The position numbers were made by a program, and so were the translations under genes. Shown here one piece after another: positions 1 through 17,262 of a stretch of DNA of 64,000 nt. The notes below the pieces were generated by a model, which made no database searches, was not told where the DNA came from, and saw nothing but the letters and a program-made list of their open reading frames with translations. Origin of the DNA: Numida meleagris (taxonomy: Eukaryota > Chordata > Aves > Galliformes > Numididae); assembly GCF_002078875.1 (NCBI RefSeq), contig NC_034412.1, forward strand, positions 14,899,118 to 14,963,117, written 5' to 3'. Position 1 is the stretch's first letter, and the number at the start of each line of letters is the position of its first letter.

Positions 1-3000
1 AAACCGTGAAGTTTCTTCCACTTGGAGATGCAATTATTTTCTACTCTCGTGCAAGGAGAAATCAGCACCATAGTTTGAATTTGTAATGTATCGTGCTGGT
101 TAGAAAAACTCAGAGAGATGAATGTCGTATTTAAATCTGCATTCTACACACATTGCACAGACTGAGATTTGGCACAGGAGACTAGATGAAGTGTGGAACA
201 AATTTACTCCCAAGCAACATATTATCAAAGAAATTTGATCCTGTGAAAGAATTTTGCTTTTTCCACATATGCTGTTTGAATTTGCAGATGAAGGAGGACA
301 CCATACAGGTTCAGCTCAGATGTAAGACCACTAATATTGTATAAGAGAATCTCTCTCCTCTTAAAATAAAGATCAGAAGAAATATAGAGCAGCAATCAGA
401 GAAGGGCACCAAACCAGTGCATCTTAATTAGGGGAGAGAGAGAGAATTAGCTGTGCAAATTCAGGAGTTAGTCGCGGCTGAATTGCTATTTTTACACTGT
501 CCTCCAAGGACTGCTTGCTCTATTGCTATTTATCATATATTGAGGTATGTGCAATTAAGGAGAAAAATCTGTCATTTTACTTCACATTGCATCTTCAAGC
601 AAACACAACTATCTTTTCCTTAATATTACACAACACCCCCAAAATGCCATTTGCAAGCAGACTATTCAGGAAGATACCACCTTTCAAATGATGCAGCTCA
701 TTTTACCTGCTACTTTGTTAACATGACTTTGAGAAATCACCACAGATCATTATTCCCTGTCTTCTATTTCAGAGTTTTTCATGCATCTGTGACCGAATGC
801 CTATACACATGCTTCCGCTGGATTTACTCTTCAATTTAGCTAACATTACATGATCTTAAACGCATATCCAAAAAACCCCAAAATTACAGAATAAGTTTAA
901 CGTCAGTTACTGAAACTAGTTTTGAAAAGAAAAGTTTTGAACTAGTTCATGTAAAAGTACAGAAAGATCACACCAAAGTAACTTACACAGCGTAAGTGGG
1001 ACAGCCAGCATGTTCTATCAGTATCTAGCAATATGTTCAAAGATTCTTAAAAGTTATTTCACTCAGGTCAAAAATTGCACTGGAAACCAGAAAGAACAGA
1101 TGTGAACCCATCCTGTGTGTAGCCAAGTTGCCTACCAGCCTTTGGCATCTTTTGATAGGTTGACAAGATTAGGTCTCTGTAAAGGGACGTGGGTGGGGAA
1201 GTACTTTTCACAAGGAATTTTTGCATTTTAGATTTTTCTTCCAACTTCTAGCAGAGCTGATTAGCAAGTTTCAAAAATCTTTCTTGGAAATGGAATCACC
1301 AGTTTCCACGGGGCTGCTGCCAACATTCTGGAGAAGACTGTTCTTTTGGCAGCTGACAAAGCCAGAAGCCCAACCTCAACCATTCACAGGTCATTTCCAT
1401 AAGCAGAATAAAAGCCACATAAATACAAAACGCTTGTCAGAGGCTTGAAGTACCAGATAAATGTGTGAACTGGAATATAAGCAGTTTAGAATCTATAGCT
1501 ATAGGCTACAGCTAACAAAGCAAAAGCAGATGAAACTGTTTAGGCTACAGTTATACAATAAGCGCTAAAGTGATCAACTTTGCGATTATGGATATGAAGG
1601 TCTCACCATCACGTCAATATGCATACATAACACATGTACAGTGCACAAAGCTTGTCAAAGGGAAAAATCACCAATACTGTGCTATCACGATCACTTAATA
1701 AACTAAAAAGACTGATGGCAAAACCGCTCAACTGCCTGAGTGGATCCAAACCCGAGCAGCCACGCTACCCTTCCACTACCAGGCAGATCTCTTTGAACCA
1801 GCAGCTGTGTTTGTGCAGTTGTACAGTGTACAACCAGAGAGATGAACCATGTGAAACAGCGTGCTTTTCTTGTAGGTTAAAGTTACTATCACTTTATTTA
1901 AGCAGCTTATTCTAGGCCTGCACAAACACAGAAACAGGTCAAGGAAGTGCATCTGGGAGAAAGCAGGGACATGGGAGAAATAACAGAATGACAGAAGTCT
2001 GATCTAAGATTAACCAGAGTCACCATGTTAAGAAAATCCTTAAAAAATCTCCTGCTGCTGCATTAAAATCCCTCACTTGGCTCCTAAAAAATCAACTCTG
2101 CTCAGCAAGCCCTTACACTGAATATAATGGAGACGAAAGTTGACTATTATAAACAAATTTACTGCGACTTTTCCAGTGAAGAAGTAGTGTTTCATTGCTT
2201 ACAGTTAAGACTAAATTTTCAACCAGCATTTCTCTTGATGACAATACCAGTCAAAGCAGATCCTAAGACTCCTTTCTCCCAAGCTGTACTCGTTTCTGGA
2301 GGGGACGTTGCTACTACAAGAGCAGGGTGATCGGGGAACTACTTCAGATAAAATGCATTTAATCTGGCTCATTTTTCTTATTTGATTCACTCTGTGGCCC
2401 TGCAAACAGATAATAAAGCACAACTGGGAGACAGAAACTGTTTGAGGTGGATTTCTAAATGGGAAAAGGCAGCAGCACCTGAACCGAAGATTTTTAGCAG
2501 GTAAACCAGTGAGGTCCTGCAACATTTTAAATCAAGTTTAAAGAAAGCACCAGCACTACTAAAGTCTTACGTGCTCTACTCATACGTTCTGGCCTCTTCC
2601 ATGGGGCTTACTGCTGGCTCTTATTCGATTCAGAGATGAGTCAGTTTGGGGAACTGAATTTTTTTTTTATTTTTATTTTTTTAAATTCAACCCTTCAACC
2701 CATATTCCACATTTGAAAGACTACAACTTGTCAGTACACCACAACTGATACAGGAGTAAGGTTGCACATTTACGAGCTGCACATTGCCACAATTTCCTGG
2801 GGAAACTACTTATTTTCTTAGTTACTTCATTCTCTAATATTCCCACTTCCTTTTAGCCTTCTTTATGTTTAAATGTTTAATTTTATATGAAAAAAATAAT
2901 GAAGGATATTCAACTTATTCACTTTGATGCATTCGATCCTTTGTTTTCCATGGAAATTATTCTGTAACACAATTCTATCGTATTTCTTAATACAAACTGA

Positions 3001-3432
3001 GAATATAACTAAGGCAAGCTGAAGAAAATCAGATGGCAACCTGTCAAAGCTTAAGCACAGTTTTCAAGTCAAAAAACTTAACAAAGGGGAGAACGTGCAG
3101 AGCTCTGTCACAAAAACACAAACTGAGTTAAGCCAGATGTTAAGACTTCACAGACTTTGACTTAAAAAGAATAACTGTGTTTTTACTGAAGGGTTATCAT
3201 CTCAGACTCAGGACAAAAAGCAAGTAATTGGACCACTTTTCAAAGTTCTCAGTGCTAGTACTACTTTTTCAGTCATATTACTTTAATCAAACTAAATTAA
3301 GCTTTGTTTTTAATATGTTGCAATCACATAAACATCAAGTTCAGCAATGAGTATGTGTACAAAAATATAGAAATACTAAGTTTACAGAAAAGCAGAAAAA
3401 CACACTAGTAATATGATAAATAATTTGATTAC
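1..3432 (-). other. DLG1 intron before the SH3 exon (partial)
   Basis: No exon, RNA gene or transposable-element piece was recognised here. A T-rich run is present at about 2659-2683. The two open frames of 90 to about 100 codons in this stretch have no recognisable similarity and no splice borders that fit the DLG1 frame. Confidence 0.75.
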
Positions 3433-3547
3433 CTCACATATAGGGATCTCTTCTGGCTGGTTCGTAAAGATCCTGATCCTGAACTAATGCTACTGTTCAT
3501 CATCTGCTCTCGTAAATCATGTATTTTAGCTTCAAAACGACTGTATT
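3433..3547 (-). CDS. DLG1: DLG1 post-PDZ3 helix and linker to SH3
   Basis: This is 115 bp: two bases completing Glu, 37 codons, then AG of an Arg codon. It encodes [20 protein letters not shown] followed by [17 protein letters not shown]. The first half continues the extra alpha helix that packs on PDZ3 in this family. The second half is the Ser-rich linker, and RSLYV(R) is the first strand of the SH3 domain. Borders are CTCTTACAG|AAT and GTGAG|GTAATC. This is the last DLG1 exon in the window; the SH3 exon (ALFDYD...) was looked for below it and is not present. Confidence 0.97.
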
Positions 3548-6500
3548 CTGTAAGAGAGGGAAGCACTGCTATTAATTTCCTCTGTACCTCTGGGGATTAA
3601 ATTACTCACAAAAATGCTGAAAGTCTCAGAAAACAAGCATTTGTTAGGTTTTTTTTAATGCAAGAAAAAGCTCAAAATTCCAACTTTTTAATTAAGTTAT
3701 TTTTGTAAATAAAAACTATATAAATCCTTACAATTATAAACTGAAATAAAATTTGAAATACAGCATATGAACAAAAGCAAATATCTGTTACAGAGATTTC
3801 ATCATTTGATCTACAGTTCACAGTGACCAACTCCTTCCTAATTAAAACATAATGCTAACAATCACTTCATAGTAATTAAAAGACATAAATTTTACCCCAC
3901 AACTAAAATAAAGCTTAGGATATGTATCTGAAATGCACATAGTTATAATTTAATTATATTTTTTCAATGCTAAGATGTGAGAATCACAAGTTTCTGAAGA
4001 GTTGGAATTGAATAGATATTTCAGTATTACTGGACTTGAGTAAGATACAGGATTTAGCACTACAAGGTGGGGAATATGCAGAATTATCTGAATAAAACAA
4101 TGTTCCCATGGGACTTCAAGAAAGGAAAAAAAAATCCAGAATTCTGGCATGAATCTCAATCCAATTGTAAACAGCATTAAGACATTCGAACTCCCTCTAT
4201 ATAATTATGTACAATGTTAATCCTGGAAAAACGGATTGTGTTCTTAAGCAGCACTGTGTACTAATAAAACTAAGATAAATGCATTTGATTTTATCTACAA
4301 AGGCAGACAGTAAAATAGCAATAGTTTCTTCAGGACAAACATATCCTAAAGCAAGGTACTTACATGTTGCCAGCATAAAATATGAACTCAAAACAAGTTT
4401 TTCCTTCAGTTCAATAGTTTGGACTTCAGGATCAACAGATCCACTTCTCAGACCTTTCTAGTTAAAGGAAATGCTCTACAGCCACCACCTTCGCCAGCAG
4501 AGCACGTGATGCAAGATTATAACAAGTCAACATTGGGAGAGCCAGGGTGTGCACAGCCAGCAGCTGCTGAGCTGGGTAATTCGTGCTCTTCTCCCCAGCT
4601 GCACCTCATTCCCCGAGGGCAACAAATTTAGTTAAGACACACAAGACTGACTAAAAGGGCTCTAAGACACAAAAAAATCTTGAGGAAATCTCTGAACTGC
4701 ACTTCCTTCGACGCTCATCCTAAATACCACAGTTTATCCTATTATGCTCTGTAGGGCTTTTTCCCCACACACTCATCAAACAATAAGCACCAAAACGTAC
4801 AGGTCAGCCAAGAGAGGAAGAAAAAAAAAATTAAGTTATCGAAGAACTTTCTGTGAACTGGTTTCTGGTATGCCACTTCATTCATCCAGGTAACTATAAA
4901 TATAATATTCTAGCAATAGCAGCCATAATTAACACTGTGCAGATTGTGACTGTAAGAATAGTCTCTTAGATAATCCTGTTTCTTGTCCTTTAAACCCAAA
5001 TGCCAGTAGTTAATAAGACAGCATCTTAGTTTTTGAATCAGCAATAGTGCCTTTGTACAAATGAGGTCCAGACCAAATCATTTACCAGCACTAACTAAAC
5101 TGATGATGCCTGACGAGAAAAACTATTTCCACCCTACTGATGCTATTACTAATATCAAAAGAATTCAGCATGACAAGATGGCAACCTAAGAGGAATGTGA
5201 GAAAACAGCATTTTTTAGAAAGCAACATCCCTTAGGGGAAGGACCCAGACACAGAAAGAATAGCCTCCTCCTGCTGTGCCACTGCTGCACCACATGGCCG
5301 TGGGTAAGTCACCTCATTTTCCTCTGCTTTTCCCCTTCCTCATTGCTGCTTCCCTTATCCACTTAGACTGTAAGCCCTGAGACAGGAACTCGCTTTTCAT
5401 GAGGACTAATCTAAACAAGATTTCAGACAGTATCTGCATATCTGCAGTTCATTTATATGAACACCGGCTCATTCTGAACTCATTTTTAACAGTTGCTCTG
5501 CCTCCCTTTCAGAGGTGAAAACTGTATAATAATGACATAAATGGAAAATAGTCTCATTTTACAGTAACAACTGGGGAGCAAGCACTTTGCTTATCAAGAG
5601 ACAGGTATCAAAACATGGGAACGAATTCAAGACATGCCAGGCTATTTCACATGATGAGACACTGCAGGCAGGGCAGGCAAAAAGTTCACTTCCTTCTTTT
5701 CTTTAGCCTCTCTCCTCAGACAAGACACAGTCATATTTCAGAATGGCTGAGAGGCAGTTCCTGAGATAAGGGATAATGTGGTGCTAGGTCCTTTTGGGGA
5801 GACTGAATGCTGCCCAGAATGAGGTTCTCTGAAGTCTTAACCAGTTATCTGAGTCTACTGTGAAGGGATACATTTTTTCTTCATTTTTAACCTGCCAATT
5901 AATTGAAAATTAATTCAAACCAGTGCATCATTAAAAACAAAAGTTTTTAAACACACTGACTACTGACTGAAACACGGCTAATCCCAGAATTATTTATCTG
6001 CTCTAATTAAAACAACAAATAAGTTAATAATAAGGCCGCACATAGTTACAGTTAACAAATTCATACTCCCAGAGCAGCTTGCATCGTAGAAAAAAAAAAT
6101 TTCATTCATTTTGCAAAGCTATTTTGCCTATAAAACCAAACATTGTCCATGTCACCATTTAATTTATAATAAATCAAAATTTCAGAGAAAGGGTGTGAGC
6201 AGTGAAACTCTCCTGGACTGCCTCTCTGGTGAGTTGCAGGGATAAGCAGATAGATGGTGAATCGTCTATACTGGCTGTGGAAGGTAAAAAAGAGGCAGCT
6301 ATGACAGTTAATTTGGTCTGGAACACACAACCTAGCAAAGAGAAATAAAAGAACAGAAGACTACCACAAGAGATAGAAAATTCAGACGGAAAAGCAATTC
6401 ATGGAAGCATGGATGTATGCACTGGGAACAGATGGCAGCACAGCACTCAGAAGCAGAGATTCCTACATATACTAAACCCGCCAAGAGCTGAAAAAGTTCA

Positions 6501-8281
6501 CTTTAATTAAAAAAAGTATGCCTCTTGCATCCCTCTTACCATCTGTCTATGGAAAGCCCTCCTTTAGTGGGCCCCATTGGATCTGTCACAGCAGGTTCCG
6601 CTGAGAATTTTGTGCTGTTTTTTTTTTCCCCCTCCACTCTCAGGATACTCACAATTCTCCTTTATCGTGCTGCACACAGACACGCGGAGAAGTGGAGCCT
6701 GGCAGTAAGTTAGGACAGCCACCATCACACCCGCCTTGTACTGACCTTCCACGAGCCTTCAGTTCTCAGCCGGTGAGGCAAGACTGGCACAGCATGCAGC
6801 ACAGCGAAGTTGTATTTAAGAGCTCTAGTAATGAACTACCTCTCTCTCTCAGCTATAAATACTGATATTTGATAAATTCATAGGTACAACTCATGCTTGT
6901 TACAGACTATAGTATAAATTTCAGGTGGTAGAAAAAGCTGTAGACAGTATGCTGCTTACTATGACCACGCAAAAACATGTGCAAAGATGTTAGGTATGAA
7001 AAGATACAATAAAAACATTTTAAGTCATTTTGGGAGAGACAGCACTTAGCTTCAACACCAGAATTTCCATATTAACATGAACTGAGAGCAACCACAATGC
7101 ATTCCACATGCAGTTGGTGGCTTTTACGCACTCATGCCTCACCAATCACGTGAAAGACCCAGGACATGCAATTTCAAAACAGACTAAAAAATTGCATTTG
7201 TATTTAGTTACGAACTCTATCCACAGAACCTGTGAAATTCAGAATGGGACTATATCCAGTCACTGCCAATCTTAAAGTGAATTTACCAACAACATGCATT
7301 TACAACTTGCAAAAGTCTAGACTCTTTAAGATAATAAATAAAATTGCTAGTCTTTCTTTAAGAGCAGAAGTGAAGATTTAAAGGATTAAAACATGAGTAA
7401 GCTGCTTTACAGTGTTATCTATCAGGACTATTTATAGCAGAACCCTTCTTCTAAGCTTAATGGGACAGACTTTAAAGGTACTCTAATTGACTAATCTGGA
7501 TTATTCACAAATCAGCAGAACCAGGTACAAACAAGCAGGAAAAAAAAGAATGGATGACTAGAGATCACATATACCAACACATGGCAAAGCACAATTTTCT
7601 TTATAATATTTCAAAATATTTTTCATTTTTTGAAATTGGGAAACGCTGAACTTCTAAACCACCACTGGTTTCAGCAATTCATGTACTCCACCAAAATGTG
7701 ATTGAAGCTCAACCTCTGGGTATGTAACAAATCCTGAAATGTAAGTTTTGCAAAAACATTATTACCAATATGCTACTCCAGCAGCGCTTTTACAAATGGA
7801 AGACTTGTATTTCAGAAAAATCCTTAGCTCGTGCACACGAAAGTGCTACCATTTTCCAGAATTTAGTTTTTCTGTTTTAAATGCCACTAGAAAACAGTGC
7901 ATAAGTAGCAGTGACACAATGAGAAACATTGGTTCAATCCTGGCCATTGAAAGGTAACCTTTAACAAAGCATTCTTTCTTCTTCTGACTCATTTGCTTTA
8001 AAGACAAAGAAGAATGAGAAACTACAAGCTTCTTGTACTTGGATCTTATTTTCAGTCAACGTGTGCATTCCATCAAAACAAAGAAAATACAAGGAAAATG
8101 CAACTGAAAAACAGGCTAGCAAGGTATCAGGAGTTTGGATTAAAATATTGAATCTCAAATACATTTATACATTTTGCAATGGTCCACCATGAATCACTTA
8201 CATTTTCTGTAATCAAACTGGAAAGAATATGCATGGATCAGCAACAGACATAAACTACGTAAGTTCAGAAGTGGTGTTTTG

Positions 8282-8325
8282 GTTTGTTTTTTTTGTTGTT
8301 GTGGTGATTTTGTTGTTGTTGTTTT
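8282..8325. repeat. GTT/T-rich simple repeat
   Basis: The tract is made of T runs and GTT triplets (TTGTTGTTGTGGTG, then TTGTTGTTGTTG), with no other content. It may be the remnant of a poly(A)-derived tract on the opposite strand. Confidence 0.7.
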
Positions 8326-10199
8326 TACACAATACATGAAAATCTTCTCTTGAGGACTTGGCCTCACCTTCTCCTAATCTTCCACTGATCCTCCCAGTCA
8401 CCTAAGAACATTGGGCTAATCTAACCACTAAACCATCTCACTGTTCTTTAAGAGAAGAAGTGGATATACAGAGATAGACTTGATCACGTGAAATACAAAG
8501 AAAAGAGAAGTGTGGATTTTAAATTCTAAATAACAGGCAGCTGGTAGTTGCCGTGGAAAAAAAATATAAAAACCTGTTCTACTAGTTGAAATACCTCTTA
8601 TTTGTTAAACTTCAGGTGGATTGTTGGGAAACAAAGTCCTGCTGTCATTTCTTGTGGAAAAGGCTTATCTGCATTTTGCCACTTCTTTAAAGGAAGGGTC
8701 AAGTGACCAAAGAAAGAGTGCTGATACCAGTACATGTTGCCTGCTTTTGTTTTCCATGACCTCTAAGAGCAGGCTTCACAGTTATGTGTGTGTAACTGAA
8801 ATTAACATAAAATATGTACAATTGCTGAGTTCCAATCTAGTAGAATATAAGTAAGAAAAAGTGTTTAATTCATAAGATGATTTCCTATCCAAAATCCATA
8901 TTTTAAGTATTTTCATATTTAAAATGTACTTCTTTGGCTATTTTTCTCATTTTAAAATGTTTAGATGCACTCAACCTACGATAGAGTTATGGTTGTGTAC
9001 TGGCTCCTCATTTCTTGTCAAAATGGCCAAGTTTAACCTTCCAGAAATGTTGAGGTAAGCCTGTATTATTATGCCATCCTCAAAACACAAAAGTGCATTT
9101 CAGATGACCTTTTAACTTCATTGGACATAATGGAAGTGGAGGTGTCCATGTGAAATGAGGGGAAGAGGAAAACAGATCCCTCCAGAGGCTGTACAACTCT
9201 AGACAGTCCTATACTCCCTCTTGCTGCTCGTTTCCTCACTACATTCCCTTCACACAGCGCTATGTAGCACAATGGTAACAGCAACCAGCTCTGAATTGAC
9301 ACTCCCGAGAGATACACAAATCTAAATGGCTTAGAGCTTCCATTCACTCTTTCACACTAATATCACATTTTTCCCTTACCATCCTACATTCGAGGAAAAC
9401 CTGAAGAAGATACAAAAAAAAAAGAGAGAAGGCAGGATGGCACTGAGGTCTCTGCAGAGCTAGAGAGCAACAGAAAAATGTAATGGCTCAGAAACCTCTA
9501 CAAATGAGAATGGTTCATCAAATGCTTTTGTGCACTGGAGGAACATCATCTTCTTTAAAAATGCTTCGGGTAATGATTTTTTGCTTTCAGTAAAACTCAC
9601 AATAAAGCAAAATCCCATTTTATTCACAAATGATGTCCTAAAAGGAGATAAAAATGTGCAGTGCCACAGGGAGAATAACAAAAAGCTTCAAAAGGAATAG
9701 GAAAATGAGAACAACACCCTGACTTATCCACCATCTCTACAGTAATTCCTATCTCCCAAACTTCTGCTCTTTTCCACCTTTCAGCAGCACTCAGCCCCAG
9801 CAGGTTAAAACCTAGTGTTCTCTCTGATATGCACACAAAATGCGTGCATGTATGTACCACACAAGTATGTACTAGTACAACCCAGTACGACTCAGTGTCT
9901 CACAATAACTGATTTCAGGTGAGCTGTCAGGTAAAGCACAAAATGTACCAGGAGAAGACAGAAGCCAGCTGGCTACAGTTGTGGCACAAGTGTACAGAAG
10001 TGGTGCCTGATGTACAAGCCACTTTAGCAAACAGGAAAAAATTTACACATTTCCTCTTTGGCTTTTAGCTATCCCAAAGTGTGGGTAAGTGCCTGAAATG
10101 TGATTGAGTATAGGAGGCAAATTTCGTAAGGCATCGCTAAAATTACTGAATACTGCTGAAAACAAAATGCATGCCCAGAAGGATATTCTTAGGTATAAG

Positions 10200-10256
10200 G
10201 TTACATTTGTTTTCACATTGTTTTTCACATTTGTTTCCACATTGTTTCATTGTTTT
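10200..10256. repeat. Degenerate tandem repeat, unit about 11-12 bp
   Basis: About four to five imperfect copies of a unit like CACATTTGTTTC or CACATTGTTT lie head to tail. The copies differ by one-base indels in the T runs. It is a small minisatellite inside the 10.1-kb intron. Confidence 0.65.
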
Positions 10257-13200
10257 CTGATTCTATAACCAAAGAACATGTTGGAGATGTAAGAGAAAAA
10301 GAAAGTCAGTTACATAATTTGAGCCCAGATACGGTAACAGCAGTACCATTCAGCCTCCTTAGCCTATCCAGGGTGTAGTAACCACTACTCTCTAAACTAT
10401 GTTGTCTAACTGGATTTGAGGAGACTGGGATATGGAAAATTCAGTATCTTCCATGGCAGGAGTTTTCCAATGATTTTTATTTATTTATTTATATTAAACA
10501 GACTACTGAGGAGGCTTTTATATGAGAGAACTGCCTGCAAAGTTTTTGGTTTTGCTCTCCCCAGAAACCAGAGCAGAAAGACAAGAGGAGAACTTCTCAA
10601 AGAGGGAATGTTGCAGGATGCTACAATATAAACTAGCATTTCCAACCACATCTGTGAACATACAAACTGTCACATACAGTTACAGGGAGTGAAGTGAGCT
10701 GGTCCCAAGTGTCTTCCAAATGCTCCTATCATACTGAATCTATTTACCCGGTTATAATGAGCACTGATGGATGTCTAGAATCTCCTTGATCTGTCCTAGC
10801 TGTCAGCATCTTTTTCCAAAATCCTACTAGAATCATAAATATAAATAACACACATATGCAATACAAGCAGTTATAACTGATGTTCTTCATCTTCAGAAAG
10901 ACATTTGAGAAACACCAATGGCAAAAAATAATTTTAGGATCTATTCATTTAAATACTTTTTAACCTTTTCTTGAATGGTAGAAACAAAAAACGGAGACAG
11001 AGTGTATCATTCCCAACTTAACTGAACCAAGTTAGGGGAAAACAAGACCATAAGCAGCTATAATTCAGGAAATTTCAAGACAATCTGAAAATATATGTAT
11101 TTTTATCAAATGCACAATATTACCGGGATTATATTTTCTACTTGGAAACTTGTATCTCAACCAGCCTGCTTTCCTATACTAAAAAATAATCAGGAACCTT
11201 CAGGGAAATACTCTCTTTACTTATTCCTAAGCTATGAACAGCGAATATCTTATCCAAATTACTTCCTACACCAGATCTGAAAGAAGCTGACAGCTAGAGT
11301 TCCATTCAACTTCTTTCTACAAGAAGTAAGAAAAAAGACAGATGAAGAAAGTCAGACATAACTAGCTAGAGCTCTCTGAGGTATATTGGCCACGTATCAA
11401 TTCTTACTTTGTCTCCAAAATACAATGGATCTCAATCTCCTACATGCACTTTTCTTTTGTGGCACACTTCAAAAGGGTAAGGCAGACCCTGACATGCTTC
11501 CAACATTCCCACTCCGAATGGGAACTCAAAGCATTACTCCAGAGAGAAAAACTGGCATGTGGACAAAACATCTCAGAAGGAAAAAAATCCTTTCTTTGAA
11601 TAATATCAGATGTCTGTCTATAACCTAGGATATTTCAAGAAACATCTCCCACAACTACTCTTTCAAATGGGCCCAATAATTCTCTGAGAACCACATTCTC
11701 AATACAGCTCAGCTGCATGCAGTTTTGTTCTGAATGCTTCAGTAATCATGAAGGAATAAGCGCAGCTCTAAGTCTGAAGCCTACAAGTGACAGTTGCTGA
11801 GAAATTTGTAACAGAGGCAAGAGTATGTTGCTTTAGGCAAACCTCTGTCCAATGACTCAAAATCCCATCGGTCAAGCACCTCAAAACATGTTTCAAGAAA
11901 ACGAGTTATCTACTTGGACAAGCAGTAATGAAGAAAGAGCAGGAACCATCTAAAATGCTTAGTTCTTTCTTACGAAAAGAGAGTTCCAACCTTTGGAGTA
12001 TGAAGGTATCCTTTGCTTTTACAAGCATGAGTGCCAGATAAAGAGGACTGAAAAACTGCATGTTTTCCTCTAAAAACAGATGAAGTCTGAACACATTTTT
12101 TTGGCAAGGAAGAAATAAAGTGGTTGTGTCTTGGAATATGTTCTACCAGAGAAACATTTGTTCTGCTACTAGGAACCACTTCTCAAAATATCTTTCTGGC
12201 AGAAGAAACAGTGACCAAGAATGCCCTCTTTGTACAAAAAAAAAAGTGGCTTGATCCTCAAAAGGACAACCCACAAGTAAATAAAAGCAGAAGCTTTAAC
12301 TCTTAATAAGTTAAGAGATCATTAACATTTGGGGCTACAAGATGTCACAATTTGGCTCACCTACAAGAACACCGAAGAATTAACAGAGGATAGGCCAAAT
12401 GCACATCAGCAGAAATACATGGCAATTCAGACACAAAGCCTAAGCAAACATGCCAGAACCAATGCTAATCTTACTATTATTTCCAGTCCTGGAACAGAAC
12501 AATCTACAGACTCAACATGTGAACAGGATGCACACAGTCAAAAGACAACACAGGCATTGACCATATGGGCTGGCTGCAGGGATTTGACTGTGAAGCAGGC
12601 ACAAACAAATGAGTTGGCCTTATTACTGACAAGAGTTCCTGGATCGGTGAAAATATGATACTATGTTGACACAGGTGGAGATGAGGGAAATGTGAAAGCT
12701 AACACTTCAAAGGCTCAGGGAGAACAAGATAAGAAGGGTAAGAGAAACATGACAGAAAAACAGAAAAAGAGAATGAAGAGGAGTGTGCTGTGATCAACTA
12801 CCTAACAATTTCAGATGAATATGGCAGTTCTTCTTACTATCCAGATAAACACACTTACTCCTTGCTAGGATTGCAAAGGGAAAAGTTTTAAGCAGACAAA
12901 TCAGTGCAAACAAGATTTAGTTGTGTGCCTTCCAAGTTAGTAAAACCACAGAACAAGCTGTTGACAATAGTTCATAACAAGCCATCAAGAATGTCTTGTC
13001 ATATACATAACAATAATACATGATCTTACAGACTCTAGGTATGCATATCATTTTAGATTACTGACTTGTTAAAGTCTCAAACAGACAAAGGCATTTGAAA
13101 CTTGCAGTAGAAGTGCATGAGGACAACATTGCATTGTGCTGAGATAGTATTATTTCGATTCTGCAGAGTCCACAAGGATGGTTAATCAGCACCCACTGCA

Positions 13201-13641
13201 GTCTAATCCAGATCAGAAGAAATTGCTAAATACCAGCTTAGTATGAAACAGAGGAATGAAAATCTGATAGTTTCTTTAGGTCATCTGAATCAACACAACA
13301 GAGTAGGAATTAGTCTTTCATCCTCCTACTGATAAAGAAAATAAAGCACCTTATTAAAAGGTAAAGACAGTAGTAGGATATAAGTAATGTTGTGGTATTT
13401 CTACTCAGTTGTGGCTTTACTGGCTTAACTTTCATGTTCTGACAGTGTTAACATTTAGGAAAGAAATCAAAATTCTGAACATGATCCAAGCAAGTAACAT
13501 ATCAAGCTGTGTGGTACCAACACTTACTTGCAATTATGCTAACAGGTATGCGTCAACATCTATTACATTATTTGTTTCTGTTATGCTCACAAGAGGGTAG
13601 GTGGGGATGCAAAACTCAAATGTGTATGGAAACTATCCTAC

Positions 13642-13744
13642 CTTCTGGACGGTACTGAGCCACAATAGTTACTGCTTGGCCTGCATTCTTCAAAGCTGTT
13701 GCTGCTTGCTCATGGGTTGCTGCCTTCAGGTCCACTCCATTTAC
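13642..13744 (-). CDS. DLG1: DLG1 PDZ3 exon, second part
   Basis: This is 103 bp: 34 codons plus one base. It encodes [20 protein letters not shown] followed by [14 protein letters not shown]. The His in ATHEQAA is the alphaB1 class I residue. Differences from the remembered human sequence are conservative (NSVDLRAAS to [16 protein letters not shown] to AATALKN). Borders are TTTGTAG|GTA and CAGAAG|GTAGGA. The final G joins AA of the next exon to give Glu. The next intron is the second longest in the window (10,094 bp). Confidence 0.97.
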
Positions 13745-17135
<3,391 letters not shown>

Positions 17136-17262
17136 CTGGTAATCTCATCATCTCCAAGCATTCCCTTCGGAATTGGTGAGTATCGCCCTGGAGACGCCGG
17201 GGGAAGGGACTGTCCTAAGTAGGCAGATGGAGTGATATGGTTGTCCACTGGTTGAGAATAAG
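17136..17262 (-). CDS. DLG1: DLG1 PDZ2-PDZ3 linker exon
   Basis: This is 127 bp: two bases completing Ser, 41 codons, then AG of an Arg codon. It encodes [20 protein letters not shown] followed by [20 protein letters not shown] and T. The match to the human linker (SSSQPVDNH...SPARYSP...GDDEITR) is good at both ends and looser in the middle, as expected for a flexible Ser/Pro-rich linker between PDZ2 and PDZ3. SP sites (ASPG, YSPI) could be phosphorylated. Borders are TTTGAAG|CTT and ACCAG|GTAATG. Confidence 0.95.

Larger units (their letters stand above)
3548..13641 (-). other. DLG1 intron, 10.1 kb
   Basis: This is intronic DNA between the PDZ3 and post-PDZ3 exons. Seen inside are a GTT-rich tract near 8282-8325 and a degenerate minisatellite near 10200-10256. 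No CR1 copy and no coding similarity were recognised. The longest open frame (109 codons at 12329-12658, plus strand) is low-complexity in composition and not recognised. Confidence 0.75.
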
